A stretch of 64,000 bases of DNA from contig JAKQEK010000337.1 in assembly GCA_029558535.1 (NCBI GenBank), positions 1 through 64,000 of the forward strand, read 5' to 3'. Below, piece by piece: positions 52,891-62,677 of the stretch (position 1 is the first letter of the stretch; each line of letters begins with the position of its first letter). The position numbers and the translations under genes were made by a program. The DNA comes from Bacteroidota bacterium. GTDB taxonomy: Bacteria > Bacteroidota > Bacteroidia > Bacteroidales > ML635J-15. Under the pieces are notes generated by a model. The model was given only the letters and a program-made list of their open reading frames with translations. It had not been told where the DNA came from and did not search any database.

Positions 52891-53844
52891 TTAGTTATTG
52901 ATGAAATGAATGATTTTGTCATATATACTTTTGGTATCCAAGCCGTATTTTTTAATTAATTCTTCGGGTTTTCCAGATTCACCAAAACAATCGGGCATAC
53001 CAATAATTTTCATTTTTACGGGACAAAATTGAGAAAGTACTTCGGCAACACTACTTCCAAGTCCACCATATATTTGATGTTCTTCCAATGTTACAACTCT
53101 TTTTGTCTTTTGCGCTGACTTAATAATTGCATCATTATCTAAAGGCTTAATTGTATGTATATTTATTACCTGAGTAGAAATATTTATGGTTTCTAACAAT
53201 TTTGATACTTCCAGAGCAGTCCAAACCATTGAACCGCTTGCAATTATTGTCAAATCATTGCCTTTCCTGAGTATTTTCGCTTTACCCGGAATAAAACTGT
53301 CATTAGGCTCTGTAAAATTAACCACCGGTTCTCTCCCATATCTTATATAACAAGGTCCGTCAATTTGTTTAATTGCAGAAATTGTGGCAAGCTTTGTCTG
53401 GTTTTCGTCACAAGGACTGAATATTGTCATATTTGGTAAGGCACGCATTACCGCAATATCTTCCAGTGCCTGATGAGTAGCGCCATCTGGACCAACCGAA
53501 ACACCCGCATGAGCACCACCTATGATGACATGAAGATTGTTATAACATATCGAAACCCTGATTTGGTCTGCAGTTCGCATTGCAGAAAATACAGCATAGG
53601 TAGAAAATACGGGAATTTTTCCCGATAAAGCCAATCCGGCAGCAACACTAGCGGTGTTTTGTTCGGCTATACCAATCGAAAAAAAGCGATCTGGAAAACG
53701 TTCTTTGAAAAAGTTCATTCCGACAGAGTTTGTTATGTCTGTTCCAAGGCAAACAATGTCTTTATTTTTTTCTCCAAGTTCGGCTAGTGCTTTTCCAAAC
53801 CCGTTTTTCATTGGTGTAAAAGAATGAGATGTGGTCATAAACAT
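52891..53844 (-). CDS. transketolase C-terminal subunit
   Basis: This 317-residue half of a split transketolase has the pyrimidine-binding domain (FFSIGIAEQN with the catalytic-type Glu) and the C-terminal domain (GSMVWTALEVSKLL, HTIKPLDND). The N-terminal half, which binds thiamine diphosphate phosphates, is not encoded beside it, although split transketolases are usually encoded as adjacent pairs. The protein would need a partner from elsewhere. The upstream neighbour is queD (6 bp) and the downstream one VanY. The start could also be the third or twelfth residue. Confidence 0.88.
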   Translation of the reverse strand: MFMTTSHSFTPMKNGFGKALAELGEKNKDIVCLGTDITNSVGMNFFKERFPDRFFSIGIAEQNTASVAAGLALSGKIPVFSTYAVFSAMRTADQIRVSICYNNLHVIIGGAHAGVSVGPDGATHQALEDIAVMRALPNMTIFSPCDENQTKLATISAIKQIDGPCYIRYGREPVVNFTEPNDSFIPGKAKILRKGNDLTIIASGSMVWTALEVSKLLETINISTQVINIHTIKPLDNDAIIKSAQKTKRVVTLEEHQIYGGLGSSVAEVLSQFCPVKMKIIGMPDCFGESGKPEELIKKYGLDTKSIYDKIIHFINN

Positions 53845-53850
53845 TTTTAT

Positions 53851-54297
53851 TTATTGATCTTCAGCATACCATTCCGCAAACGAAGTTGCTGTTTCGTACA
53901 ATTTTATTGAATGTAGCTCAACTCCTGCAGGTAACAATGATTTAATAATTTTTGCAAAGTGTAAAACCATATTTTCTGCTGTAGGCTGAAATTCTAAAAT
54001 GTGAATTCTTTTAAAAAGTTGATTTTCAGATTTAATATATTCTAAATTCTCTTTTGAACTTAAAAGAATGCTATGGTCGTATTCGTCAACAATATTAGGT
54101 TTAATTAATTGTTTAAGATCGCCAAAATCCATTACCATACCATATTTTGGTGATTTCGGGTCGTTTATTGTCTGGCCTATTATAGTAACATATAATTTAT
54201 ATGAGTGCCCATGTATATTGCGGCAAAGACCATCATAATCATGAAGAGCATGGGCTGCCTCAAACTCAAATATTTTGGTTAACCTTACTTTAGTCAT
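53851..54297 (-). CDS. queD: 6-carboxy-5,6,7,8-tetrahydropterin synthase
   Basis: QueD makes 6-carboxytetrahydropterin from 7,8-dihydroneopterin triphosphate in queuosine synthesis. Zinc ligands are visible: His in FEAAHAL, and His-x-His in IHGHSYKL. The catalytic Cys lies in GLCRNIHGHS, and downstream are EYDHSILL and the C-terminal ETATSFAEW. 148 residues is right. Sepiapterin-type pterin synthases are the close alternative. It heads the operon queD-transketolase half-vanY. A -7 box lies just upstream, and the divergent prenyl synthase gene starts about 120 bp away. Confidence 0.9.
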   Translation of the reverse strand: MTKVRLTKIFEFEAAHALHDYDGLCRNIHGHSYKLYVTIIGQTINDPKSPKYGMVMDFGDLKQLIKPNIVDEYDHSILLSSKENLEYIKSENQLFKRIHILEFQPTAENMVLHFAKIIKSLLPAGVELHSIKLYETATSFAEWYAEDQ

Positions 54298-54317
54298 AAA
54301 ACAATTTATTGTTGTAA

Positions 54318-54325
54318 CAAAGTTA
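54318..54325 (-). promoter_or_regulatory. -7 box of the queD operon
   Basis: CAAAGTTA reads TAACTTTG on the minus strand, matching TAnnTTTG, only 21 bases before the ATG, which gives a very short leader. Confidence 0.45.
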
Positions 54326-54397
54326 GGAAAATATTTGTTTAGTTTAAAATGTTAGCTAATAAACTGCTTAAAAGAACTAATTAAGAAAACAAAATTG

Positions 54398-54405
54398 TAA
54401 TTTTG
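54398..54405 (+). promoter_or_regulatory. -7 box of the prenyl synthase gene
   Basis: TAATTTTG matches TAnnTTTG, 15 bases before the ATG, again with a very short leader. Confidence 0.4.
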
Positions 54406-54419
54406 TAATTTTTACATAA

Positions 54420-55394
54420 ATGGTACAATTTAATTCAATAACCAAACATATAAGTAATGATCTTGAAAATCTTGAAAAATCGTTAAAGGAAGTTGCAAAT
54501 TCTGATAGTGATTTTTTAAACGAGGTTCTAAATTATGTTTTTGAATCAAAAGGTAAACGAATAAGACCTGCTTTAGTATATTTAACAAGTAGATTATTTG
54601 GAGAACCTCAGCAATCAACCCATAATGCAGCACTGGTTTTAGAGTTGATGCATACTGCAACACTACTACACGATGATGTTGTTGACAATGCAGTACTAAG
54701 AAGAGGAAAGCAAACTGTCAATCATAAATGGGATGATAAGACTGCTGTTTTAGTGGGTGATTATTTGTTTGCGAGAGCAATGAAAGTAGCTATAGATTAT
54801 AATGAATACGAGCTGTTTAAAATTATTACACCGGTTATAATGAACCTTAGTGTTGGCGAATTACAGCAAATGAATAATTCATCAAAATTTGAGGTTAATT
54901 ATGAAAAGTATTACGAAATTATTAAAAACAAAACAGCATCTTTAATATCTGTAGGTTGTAAATCGGGTGCGATATCTTCCGGTGCAAGCAAAGAAGAAGT
55001 TGAAACCGTTGAGAGACTCGGGGATATTTTGGGAATAATATTTCAGATAAAAGACGATATTTTGGATTATATTGGTAACGGCGAAACCGGTAAAGAGACA
55101 GGAGTAGATATACGAGAAGGAAAAATTACATTACCTTTTATATTGGCTTGGGAAAATATGTCTGGAATAGAGCGAGAATCTATAGAAGAGTGTTGGAAAA
55201 ATGCAGGACATAATAGAGATTGTGAAAAAGATGTTGTAACTAAAGTCATTGAAAAAGGTGGAATAATTGAGAGTGAAAAGACTTTACTAAAAATGAAAAA
55301 CGATGCTCTTGAACAGCTGGATAAATTGCCCAAAACTATTGCAAGACAAGCTTTAATAGAATTAGTTGATTATATCATTAACCGAAACAAATAA
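54420..55394 (+). CDS. all-trans polyprenyl diphosphate synthase
   Basis: The enzyme condenses isopentenyl diphosphate onto an allylic primer to give a long-chain prenyl diphosphate, probably for the menaquinone side chain. The first Asp-rich motif LLHDDVVDNA and the second QIKDDILDY are intact, with GKRIRPALVYLTS before them. 324 residues matches octaprenyl/heptaprenyl synthases (IspB-type), but chain length cannot be read from sequence alone. Its stop codon abuts the stop codon of deoC on the other strand with no spacer. Confidence 0.93.
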   Translation: MVQFNSITKHISNDLENLEKSLKEVANSDSDFLNEVLNYVFESKGKRIRPALVYLTSRLFGEPQQSTHNAALVLELMHTATLLHDDVVDNAVLRRGKQTVNHKWDDKTAVLVGDYLFARAMKVAIDYNEYELFKIITPVIMNLSVGELQQMNNSSKFEVNYEKYYEIIKNKTASLISVGCKSGAISSGASKEEVETVERLGDILGIIFQIKDDILDYIGNGETGKETGVDIREGKITLPFILAWENMSGIERESIEECWKNAGHNRDCEKDVVTKVIEKGGIIESEKTLLKMKNDALEQLDKLPKTIARQALIELVDYIINRNK

Positions 55395-56273
55395 TTAAAA
55401 ATATTTTATCTCTTCATTTTTGCCATCCAGAATATTCAAATCGGTAAGAATGCTGTTTGCAAGTCTCGAAGCACCTAATCGGAACATTTTATTGGTGAGC
55501 CATTCCTCTCCTAAAACATTTTTTACAATTAAATAATATATCAAAGCATCTTCGCTTGTTGACATGCCGCCTGAGGGTTTTATACCCACTTTTCGACCTG
55601 TTTTTTCATAATACTTCTTAATTGCATAGCACATCGTATAAACAGCTTCGGGGGTTGCAGAAACAGAAGATTTACCAGTAGAAGTCTTAATAAAATCTGC
55701 TCCTGATTCCATAGAAATTATACTGGCTTTAAAAATATTGTCTGTGTTGAGCAACTCTCCTGTCTCTAAAATAACTTTTAAGTGTGCGTCTCCCATTGCA
55801 TGTTTGATAATTTCTATTTCATTGGCAACAATTTGAAAATTGTTTTCTAAAAACGATCCAACAGAAATTACAATATCAACTTCATCTGCTCCTTTATGAA
55901 CTATTAATTCACATTCGGCAGCTTTTACAGATAGAAATGTCTGCGAAGAAGGAAAAGACGCTCCAACAGCAGCAATATTTACATCTTTTGCCGTAAGACT
56001 TTCTTTTACAGTTTGTACGAATATCGGAAAAACACAGATTGCTGCAACATTTTTGTAATGAGGAAAGTGATTCGGAAAATCATTGACCTTTTCAGTCATA
56101 TTTTTGATTTTGTTTATTCCGTCTGTAGTATTAAGGCTGGTTAAATCTATAAAATTTAAGAGTGATAATAAAATCTCTTTAGTTTTATTTTGTGGGATTT
56201 GTAATTTATAAGATTCGATTTCGCTCTTTATTAAGTCACTTGAAGGAAATGATTCAAAAGTAAATTTTTTCAT
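55395..56273 (-). CDS. deoC: deoxyribose-phosphate aldolase
   Basis: DeoC cleaves 2-deoxyribose-5-phosphate to glyceraldehyde-3-phosphate and acetaldehyde in nucleoside catabolism. The Schiff-base Lys lies in FIKTSTGKSS. Further class I motifs are VDIVISVG, LKVILETGEL and IKPSGGMST. 292 residues is slightly longer than E. coli DeoC, as in Bacteroidota. It is the last gene of the dtd-mazG-deoC group; only 2 bp separate it from the MazG-like gene. Confidence 0.95.
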   Translation of the reverse strand: MKKFTFESFPSSDLIKSEIESYKLQIPQNKTKEILLSLLNFIDLTSLNTTDGINKIKNMTEKVNDFPNHFPHYKNVAAICVFPIFVQTVKESLTAKDVNIAAVGASFPSSQTFLSVKAAECELIVHKGADEVDIVISVGSFLENNFQIVANEIEIIKHAMGDAHLKVILETGELLNTDNIFKASIISMESGADFIKTSTGKSSVSATPEAVYTMCYAIKKYYEKTGRKVGIKPSGGMSTSEDALIYYLIVKNVLGEEWLTNKMFRLGASRLANSILTDLNILDGKNEEIKYF

Positions 56274-56275
56274 AT

Positions 56276-56599
56276 TTATTGTAGTTTATTATTGTTTAAA
56301 TGTCTTTTATTATCACGGTTGGTTTTTTTAACGATGTTCTGTCGTAACGCATCTGTAAGATCTGTACCGGTTTGATTTGCTATACATAACAATACCCATA
56401 AAACATCAGCAAGCTCTTCCGAAAGATTTAATACATCACCTTCTTTTACCGATTGTTCACCATATTGACGGGCTATGACTTTTGCCAACTCTCCTACTTC
56501 TTCTGTTAAAACAATCATATTGGTTTTTATGTCAAAGTATCTTACGCCGTATTGGTAAATCCATTGATCTACAGTTGATTGTGCATCTTTTATGGTCAT
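56276..56599 (-). CDS. MazG-like nucleotide pyrophosphohydrolase
   Basis: This small all-helical enzyme likely hydrolyses non-canonical or excess NTPs to NMP and PPi. The MazG-type metal site is visible as LTEEVGELAKV and LSEELADVLWVLL. The start MTIKDAQ is normal for the family; a TTG seven codons upstream is rejected because a good -7 box (56618-56625) overlaps it. It lies 2 bp ahead of deoC and is encoded after dtd, an arrangement I recognise from other Bacteroidota. Confidence 0.88.
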   Translation of the reverse strand: MTIKDAQSTVDQWIYQYGVRYFDIKTNMIVLTEEVGELAKVIARQYGEQSVKEGDVLNLSEELADVLWVLLCIANQTGTDLTDALRQNIVKKTNRDNKRHLNNNKLQ

Positions 56600-56617
56600 A
56601 TTTTGAAAATTATAAGA

Positions 56618-56625
56618 CAAATATA
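56618..56625 (-). promoter_or_regulatory. -7 box of the mazG-deoC pair
   Basis: CAAATATA reads TATATTTG on the minus strand, a match to TAnnTTTG, 19 bases before the chosen ATG. It allows mazG-deoC to be expressed separately from dtd. Confidence 0.45.
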
Positions 56626-56666
56626 CTCTTTATTATATAAATTAATAAGAAACGTATTCAATAAAG

Positions 56667-57119
56667 TTATTGTTTGTTTTTTGAATCAATTATAATAGTT
56701 ACCGGACCATCGTTGCAAAGAGAGACTTTCATATCTGCACCAAAAATTCCCGAGTATGTTTTTTTGTTCATCAGATTGTCAAGCTCTTTAATAAAACTAT
56801 TATATAATGGAATTGCCTGTTCGGGCTTTGCAGCATCAATATAAGAGGGGCGATTTCCCTTTTTTGTTCTGGCATGTAAAGTGAATTGACTAATTGTTAA
56901 AATATCAAAATTCATTTCAAGGCAACTCTTATTCATAACTCCGTCATTATCATCAAAAATTCTTAAGTTTATTATCTTGTTGCAAAGCCATGAAACATCG
57001 TCATATGAATCGTTATGCGTTATTCCAAGTAAAATTAATATACCTTTGTTAATTGTTGAAATAATTTGATTGTCAACTTTTACAGTTGATTCGCTCACCC
57101 TTTGTATTAATGCTATCAT
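56667..57119 (-). CDS. dtd: D-aminoacyl-tRNA deacylase
   Basis: Dtd removes D-amino acids (and Gly from tRNA-Ala) mischarged onto tRNA. The family signatures SQFTLHA and NDGPVTI (the cross-subunit Gly-Pro motif) are both present, and IQRVSESTVKVD opens the protein. 150 residues is normal. It is followed by the MazG-like and deoC genes on the same strand. A parS-like 16-mer lies about 40 bp upstream of its start. Confidence 0.95.
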   Translation of the reverse strand: MIALIQRVSESTVKVDNQIISTINKGILILLGITHNDSYDDVSWLCNKIINLRIFDDNDGVMNKSCLEMNFDILTISQFTLHARTKKGNRPSYIDAAKPEQAIPLYNSFIKELDNLMNKKTYSGIFGADMKVSLCNDGPVTIIIDSKNKQ

Positions 57120-57159
57120 TTTGAAATGCTAATGAGTTGAAAATTAAAGATTTATATAT

Positions 57160-57175
57160 TGTTCCACATGAAACA
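57160..57175. promoter_or_regulatory. parS-like site 1
   Basis: TGTTCCACATGAAACA differs from the classic parS TGTTTCACGTGAAACA at two of 16 positions. It fills the spacer directly after the adenine deaminase stop codon. ParB binding is inferred. Confidence 0.5.
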
Positions 57176-58804
57176 TTATTCAAATAGATTTGTAAAATTA
57201 AATGAACTAACATCAAATAAACCCTTATCTCCAATTTTTAAATTTGGAATAACCAACAAAGCCATAAATGATAGTGTCATAAATGGTGCTGTAAGTACTG
57301 ATCCGTTTGATTTTATTATGTTGTTTAGCTTTTCGTAAACATTAGCAACGTGTTCTGCCGGTTCTTGTGTCATAAGTCCGGCGAACTCAAGGGGAAGCGT
57401 GTAGTAATCATTATTTTTGACATAACACAGACCACCTTTGTGTATAATTATTTCATTGATTGCATTACAAATTTCTTCGTCACTACAACCCAATGAAATT
57501 ATATTATGGCTATCATGTGCGATTGATGTAGCAATTGCTCCGGACTTTAAACCAAAACCATTAATAAAAGCAACTTGAGGTACGGATATGTTAGAATATC
57601 TGTTATAAACAACAATTTTTAAGATATCATTTTCAATATCAGAAATGACATTATCGTTATCGACTTTTGGTTTTATGATAAATGAATTGGTGACCAATTC
57701 TTTATCAATAACCTCAATAACTTTCATTTTTGACGAAGCTGGTGAAATTTGAATATTATCAGGTTTTATTTTTTGTGCATTAAAATTATTAATAGATTTT
57801 TCTTTTTCAGTAGTAAATAAAATTCGGTTATGAGAATAGACAGTATTTCCATTAATGACGGTTTCCAAAATTTCGAAGTCTTGGAGATTATTTACGATTA
57901 TAAAATCGGCAGGATCATTTTTCCTTAAAAGTCCAACAGGTAATTTATAATGTTGAACAGGATTAATACATGCTGCATTTAGAAGGTCAAAAATGTCAAT
58001 ATTTAATTTTATTCCCATTTTCAATATTTTGTTTATATGACCGTATTTTATAAGGTCATCAGGATGAGAATCATCTGTGCACAGCATTACGAAATTATTG
58101 AATTTGGAAATTAGAGGGTATAATTCATTAAAATTTTTAGCAGCAGAGCCTTCTCGTATAAGAATTTTCATTCCTAAATTAATTTTTTCTATTGCTTCAT
58201 CAATTGTAAAGCATTCATGGTCGGTTGAGATTCCGGCTGAAACATATTTTTCTAGTTGTTCGCCCGAAATTCCCGGGATATGTCCATCAATAATGGCATT
58301 ATGCTTTTTTGCCACATCAAGTTTTGAATGTACATCAGGGTCGTTGAAAATTACGCCAGGATAATTCATCATTTCGCCTAGAACAAGTAGTTTGTGTTTT
58401 TCAAATAAATAATTAATATCATTGGCATCTAATTTTGCTCCGGATGTTTCAAATCCTGTAGCAGGCACACAAGATGGAACGCTGAAAAATATTTTTAATG
58501 GCGTTTGTTTTGAATTTGAAATCATAAACTCTACTCCATCTTTTCCTAACACATTAGCGATTTCGTGTGGATCAGAGACAACAGCAACCGTTCCGTTCTT
58601 AACAGCTAGTTTAGAAAATTCGCTTGGTATAAGCATTGTGCTTTCTATATGGACATGAGAATCAATTAAACCTGGTAAAATATACAAATCACTTTTATTG
58701 TCGTTAGGATTAATTTCTATAATCCTGCCATCTTCAACAATTACTTCGGCTTTAAATATTTTCCTATTAAAAATGTCAACGTAATTTCCTTCAAACTTTT
58801 TCAT
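57176..58804 (-). CDS. ade: adenine deaminase
   Basis: Ade converts adenine to hypoxanthine in purine salvage. It is an amidohydrolase-superfamily metalloenzyme: LPGLIDSHVHIESTML contributes the first two metal His, SDPHEIANV follows, and DGHIPG and LCTDDSHPDD give later metal ligands. The C-terminal part (AIATSIAHDSHNIISLG) is diagnostic for adenine deaminase rather than other amidohydrolases. 542 residues is normal. It is flanked on both sides by parS-like sequences; mnmG lies upstream, co-oriented. Confidence 0.95.
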   Translation of the reverse strand: MKKFEGNYVDIFNRKIFKAEVIVEDGRIIEINPNDNKSDLYILPGLIDSHVHIESTMLIPSEFSKLAVKNGTVAVVSDPHEIANVLGKDGVEFMISNSKQTPLKIFFSVPSCVPATGFETSGAKLDANDINYLFEKHKLLVLGEMMNYPGVIFNDPDVHSKLDVAKKHNAIIDGHIPGISGEQLEKYVSAGISTDHECFTIDEAIEKINLGMKILIREGSAAKNFNELYPLISKFNNFVMLCTDDSHPDDLIKYGHINKILKMGIKLNIDIFDLLNAACINPVQHYKLPVGLLRKNDPADFIIVNNLQDFEILETVINGNTVYSHNRILFTTEKEKSINNFNAQKIKPDNIQISPASSKMKVIEVIDKELVTNSFIIKPKVDNDNVISDIENDILKIVVYNRYSNISVPQVAFINGFGLKSGAIATSIAHDSHNIISLGCSDEEICNAINEIIIHKGGLCYVKNNDYYTLPLEFAGLMTQEPAEHVANVYEKLNNIIKSNGSVLTAPFMTLSFMALLVIPNLKIGDKGLFDVSSFNFTNLFE

Positions 58805-58837
58805 AATTATAATTTTTTAGTTATTGTAAAACTTGTT

Positions 58838-58853
58838 TGTTCCACGTGGAACG
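58838..58853. promoter_or_regulatory. parS-like site 2
   Basis: It has a perfect 14-bp palindrome GTTCCACGTGGAAC as its core, matching parS of pseudomonads as I recall it and the general form TGTTnCACGTGnAACA. It lies in the 53-bp spacer between mnmG and ade. Confidence 0.6.
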
Positions 58854-58857
58854 GCAA

Positions 58858-60735
58858 CTATCTTCCTAAGAAAACCAGTAATACACTGATATCTGACGGT
58901 GACACGCCACTAATTCTTGATGCTTGACCAATTGTTTTAGGATTTATTTTAATTAACTTCTGTCTTGCTTCAGTAGATAAAGATTTTAACTCATTATAAT
59001 TTATTTTGTCACGTATAATAATATTTTCAAGTCTCTTAAGTTTATCGGCAATCAATTTTTCTCTTTCAATATAACCGGAATATTTAAGTAAAATCTCGGC
59101 AGCATCAATTATTTCTTGAGCTTTATCACCATAACTCGAAATTAGTTTAGAGAGTTTTGGAAAAATGTCTATCAAATCGTTTACCTTAACCTGAGGACGT
59201 AATATAATAGAAGATAATTTAACACTTTGTTTTAATTCGGCACTTTGTAATTTTTGGAGGATGGGATTTATTTTGTCGGGAGGACAGCTTTGTTTGTTAA
59301 ATAAGCTGATTAACTCATCTCGATGCTGCAATTTGTTTTCAAGAATTTTTAATCTTTCTTTCGAAGCAAGTCCGATATTACAACCAAGTTCTGTTAACCT
59401 AACGTCTGCATTATCCTGGCGTAGTAAAATCCTGAATTCAGCTCTGGATGTAAACATCCTGTAAGGTTCATCAACCCCTTTGGTTACAAGATCGTCAATT
59501 AATACACCAATATAAGCCTGGTCACGAGTTAATAAGAATTCGGGTTTATCGTTATTCTTTAAATGGGCATTTATTGCAGCCATAAGACCTTGCGCAGCAG
59601 CTTCTTCATAACCGGTAGTGCCATTTATCTGACCCGCAAAATAAAGGTTTTCTACTAATTTGGTTTCTAATGTCGAGTTTAATTGTGTTGGATGGAAAAA
59701 GTCGTACTCAATTGCATAACCGGGTCTAAATATTTTCACATTTTCAAACCCTTCTATTTTTCTTAGAGAATCAAATTGAACTTTCCAGGGAAGAGAAGAA
59801 GAAAATCCGTTTAAATAATATTCTATAGTTGATTCTCCTTCAGGCTCTAAAAATAATTGATGACGATCTTTGTCGGGAAATGTGACAAGTTTGGTTTCTA
59901 TACTCGGACAATATCGAGGACCAATACTCTTAATTGTACCATCATATAATGGAGAATCTTCTAATCCTGTACGCAATGATTGGTGAACCTCTTCATCAGT
60001 ATAGGCAATATAGCAACTTCTTTGTTTGAGAAATGTTTGATTGTAATTATGAAGGAATGAAAATGGCATTATTAATTCGTCTCCGTCTTGTTTTTGTAAC
60101 TTCGAAAAATATACAGTTCTGCCGTCAATTCTTACTGGCGTTCCTGTTTTCATCCTGTCATAAGTAAAACCAAATTGTGCAAGATTTTCAGTTAAGCCGT
60201 AAACCGCAGCTTCCGACATTCTCCCCCCCTGAAGCTGAGTATGACCAATATGCATCAGGCCGTTTAAAAAAGTACCTGTTGTTAAAATTACTGATTTGGC
60301 TTTGATTGTAACCCCCAACTCTGTTATTACTCCGGTAACTTTATTATTTTCGACACAAATAGCGTTGACTGAATCTTGCCAAAAATCAAGATTTGGCAAC
60401 GATTCTAGAGTTTTTCTCCATTCAGCACTAAATACTGCTCTGTCACACTGTGCTCTCGGGCTCCACATTGCAGGACCTTTAGACATATTCAGCATTCTGA
60501 ATTGAATCATTGACCTATCAGTAATTATACCCGAATAACCACCCAAAGCATCAATTTCTTTGACTATCTGCCCCTTTGCAACCCCTCCCATTGAAGGATT
60601 ACAAGACATTTGAGCAATTTTATTCATGTCAAGGGTAATCAGTAAAGTACGACTTCCTAAATTTGCTGCTGCTGCCGCAGCTTCGCATCCCGCATGACCT
60701 GCCCCAACTACTATAATGTCGTATTTTTCTGTCAT
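58858..60735 (-). CDS. mnmG: tRNA uridine-5-carboxymethylaminomethyl modification enzyme MnmG
   Basis: MnmG (GidA) works with MnmE to place cmnm5U at the wobble base of several tRNAs, using FAD and methylene-tetrahydrofolate. The FAD-binding [10 protein letters not shown] is at 11-20. Further motifs are [13 protein letters not shown] with the catalytic-type Cys, [18 protein letters not shown] and FTSRAEFR. 625 residues is normal. It often lies near the origin of replication, which fits the parS-like sequences downstream. Its -7 box lies between its start and the upstream phosphatase gene. Confidence 0.97.
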   Translation of the reverse strand: MTEKYDIIVVGAGHAGCEAAAAAANLGSRTLLITLDMNKIAQMSCNPSMGGVAKGQIVKEIDALGGYSGIITDRSMIQFRMLNMSKGPAMWSPRAQCDRAVFSAEWRKTLESLPNLDFWQDSVNAICVENNKVTGVITELGVTIKAKSVILTTGTFLNGLMHIGHTQLQGGRMSEAAVYGLTENLAQFGFTYDRMKTGTPVRIDGRTVYFSKLQKQDGDELIMPFSFLHNYNQTFLKQRSCYIAYTDEEVHQSLRTGLEDSPLYDGTIKSIGPRYCPSIETKLVTFPDKDRHQLFLEPEGESTIEYYLNGFSSSLPWKVQFDSLRKIEGFENVKIFRPGYAIEYDFFHPTQLNSTLETKLVENLYFAGQINGTTGYEEAAAQGLMAAINAHLKNNDKPEFLLTRDQAYIGVLIDDLVTKGVDEPYRMFTSRAEFRILLRQDNADVRLTELGCNIGLASKERLKILENKLQHRDELISLFNKQSCPPDKINPILQKLQSAELKQSVKLSSIILRPQVKVNDLIDIFPKLSKLISSYGDKAQEIIDAAEILLKYSGYIEREKLIADKLKRLENIIIRDKINYNELKSLSTEARQKLIKINPKTIGQASRISGVSPSDISVLLVFLGR

Positions 60736-60752
60736 AAATCGTATAATTTTTA

Positions 60753-60760
60753 CAAAATTA
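60753..60760 (-). promoter_or_regulatory. -7 box of mnmG
   Basis: CAAAATTA reads TAATTTTG on the minus strand, a match to TAnnTTTG, 18 bases before the mnmG start and inside the 26-bp spacer after the phosphatase gene. Confidence 0.4.
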
Positions 60761-60761
60761 G

Positions 60762-62675
60762 TTAAAATTTAATACCAATAATTAGTATATCATCAGTTTG
60801 TTCACACTCTCCCTTCCATTCCTGATGCTTTTTTAATAAGACTTGTTTCATCTCAGATGTTGACTTGTCAACACATTCAGATAAGATATCCTTAAAATGC
60901 TTATATTTAAGTTTATTTTTACTCTTATCAAATTGATCTGCATAACCATCGCTGAATAAAAATATCCAATCTCCCTGATTACATATGAAATTATCTTCTG
61001 TAAATTGAAAATCAGATTCACTTCCTATCAAATAATTAGTCGTTTTAAATTCTATAATAGAATTTTCGGCTATATCATATTTATATATTTTGTGTTTAGA
61101 ACCGGCGTAATTTACTGTATTATCAACGATTTTAACTATACTTAAGCAAAGAGAATCACTCTTTAAAGTATTACTTGTGTTAAGAAATCGATAGAAACTG
61201 TTATTTAAATGGTTAAGTAGTTCAGATAAAGAATTAACTTTAAATAAGAGAGAATCGAGCAATTGGATTCCCAATACCGAAAGGAAACCCCCCGATATTC
61301 CATGTCCGGTGCTGTCGGCGACCGTAATGACAGAGTGTTCAGCTTTTTGACGGATTAAATAAAAATCGCCGCCAACAGTAAATTTGGGCAAATCCAAAAT
61401 GAAATAGTCATAATTGAGTTCGTTTTGAATATTGAACATACATGATAATTGTATTTCCCTGGCATATTGTAAGTTAAATTCAATATCCGCATCTTTTTGT
61501 TTAAGAGAAATATTAGATTTGTTGAGAAGTTTGTTTAATTTTTGCTTTTGAAAAACTAATTTAAAAAGAAATATGATCAAAAGGGATATGATTAATATTA
61601 CTGTAAGTAGTAAAATGTTTAAAGTATTCTTTTGTCTGATTCTTTCATCTTTAATTTTAGATTCAGTATTTAGTTTATCAACTTGATATTTAGTTTTTAT
61701 TTCCTGGATTTGTTGCGCCAGTTCAATATTGTAAATACTATCTTTAAGATTGTTATATTTTATATAGTATTGGAGAGCTCTTTGATAATCAGACTGCTGG
61801 GAATAAAGCTCATAAGTCGTGAAATATAAATTTTTTCTGGAATCGTTATAATCCATTAATTGATGTAAACTGTCGGCATAGGAAATGTACTTTTCAGCTA
61901 AGACATAATTGTGTGAAAGTATTTCAAGTTCTGCAAGATTATTATACAATATAGCTTTTCCAAAATTGTTTTTTAAACTATCAAATCCTTCAAGAGCTTG
62001 GAAATAAGCCGATTTAGAAGATTCAATATCGTTCTGAATATAATAAACATAGCCAATATTATTATAAATAGAGGGAATATCTGACAAGAAAGTGTCATTA
62101 GTGGAACATTCATTTATAGCCGAGAAATAGTAGTTCAAACCTTTTTCATAATCTTCACGGATAGTGTACAAATTTCCAATATTTGTCAGAGATTGAACTA
62201 TGCTTTGAAGATCGCCTGATTTTTGAGCATGGTTTAAAGCAATAGAATAGTATTTTAATGCTAAATCATATTCTTTTGTGTATTTGTAAACTATGCCCAG
62301 ATTATTACAAATAGTGTGTAATTGATAATAATTCTTTGATTTTTCAGATATAGAATAAGCATTGTTGAAGGCAGTTAATGCTTCAGAATACATACTTTTT
62401 GCAAGATATGAAGAACCTTTCATTATATAAGCATATGCCACATCATTTGTATTATTAAATTTTGTTGCGTATTCCAGAGCTTTATCCGAAAAAATAATTG
62501 ATTTGTTTCCGGTAGAATCGAGATAATAATAAGCCAAATCGCAATATATTTCGGATTTTAAAGAATCGGGACAATTTTGCAATTTTTTAAATAAAACAGA
62601 AGGATCTGAAATTGCAAATGTGTAATTTACAACAATTAGTATTGAAAGAAGCGATAATAACTTGTTGATATTCAA
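60762..62675 (-). CDS. TPR sensor with SpoIIE/PP2C phosphatase output
   Basis: Order: signal sequence (about residues 1-22), six or so tetratricopeptide repeats in the periplasm (for example [20 protein letters not shown]), one membrane helix ([17 protein letters not shown] near residue 360), a short coiled coil, and a cytoplasmic SpoIIE-type PP2C Ser/Thr phosphatase. The phosphatase motifs include [21 protein letters not shown] and SDGYAD. It probably turns an outside protein signal into dephosphorylation of an anti-sigma-factor antagonist or similar target. No such partner gene is in the window. The ABC-F gene upstream ends 2 bp before it, so they may be co-transcribed. Confidence 0.88.
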   Translation of the reverse strand: MNINKLLSLLSILIVVNYTFAISDPSVLFKKLQNCPDSLKSEIYCDLAYYYLDSTGNKSIIFSDKALEYATKFNNTNDVAYAYIMKGSSYLAKSMYSEALTAFNNAYSISEKSKNYYQLHTICNNLGIVYKYTKEYDLALKYYSIALNHAQKSGDLQSIVQSLTNIGNLYTIREDYEKGLNYYFSAINECSTNDTFLSDIPSIYNNIGYVYYIQNDIESSKSAYFQALEGFDSLKNNFGKAILYNNLAELEILSHNYVLAEKYISYADSLHQLMDYNDSRKNLYFTTYELYSQQSDYQRALQYYIKYNNLKDSIYNIELAQQIQEIKTKYQVDKLNTESKIKDERIRQKNTLNILLLTVILIISLLIIFLFKLVFQKQKLNKLLNKSNISLKQKDADIEFNLQYAREIQLSCMFNIQNELNYDYFILDLPKFTVGGDFYLIRQKAEHSVITVADSTGHGISGGFLSVLGIQLLDSLLFKVNSLSELLNHLNNSFYRFLNTSNTLKSDSLCLSIVKIVDNTVNYAGSKHKIYKYDIAENSIIEFKTTNYLIGSESDFQFTEDNFICNQGDWIFLFSDGYADQFDKSKNKLKYKHFKDILSECVDKSTSEMKQVLLKKHQEWKGECEQTDDILIIGIKF

Positions 62676-62677
62676 TG

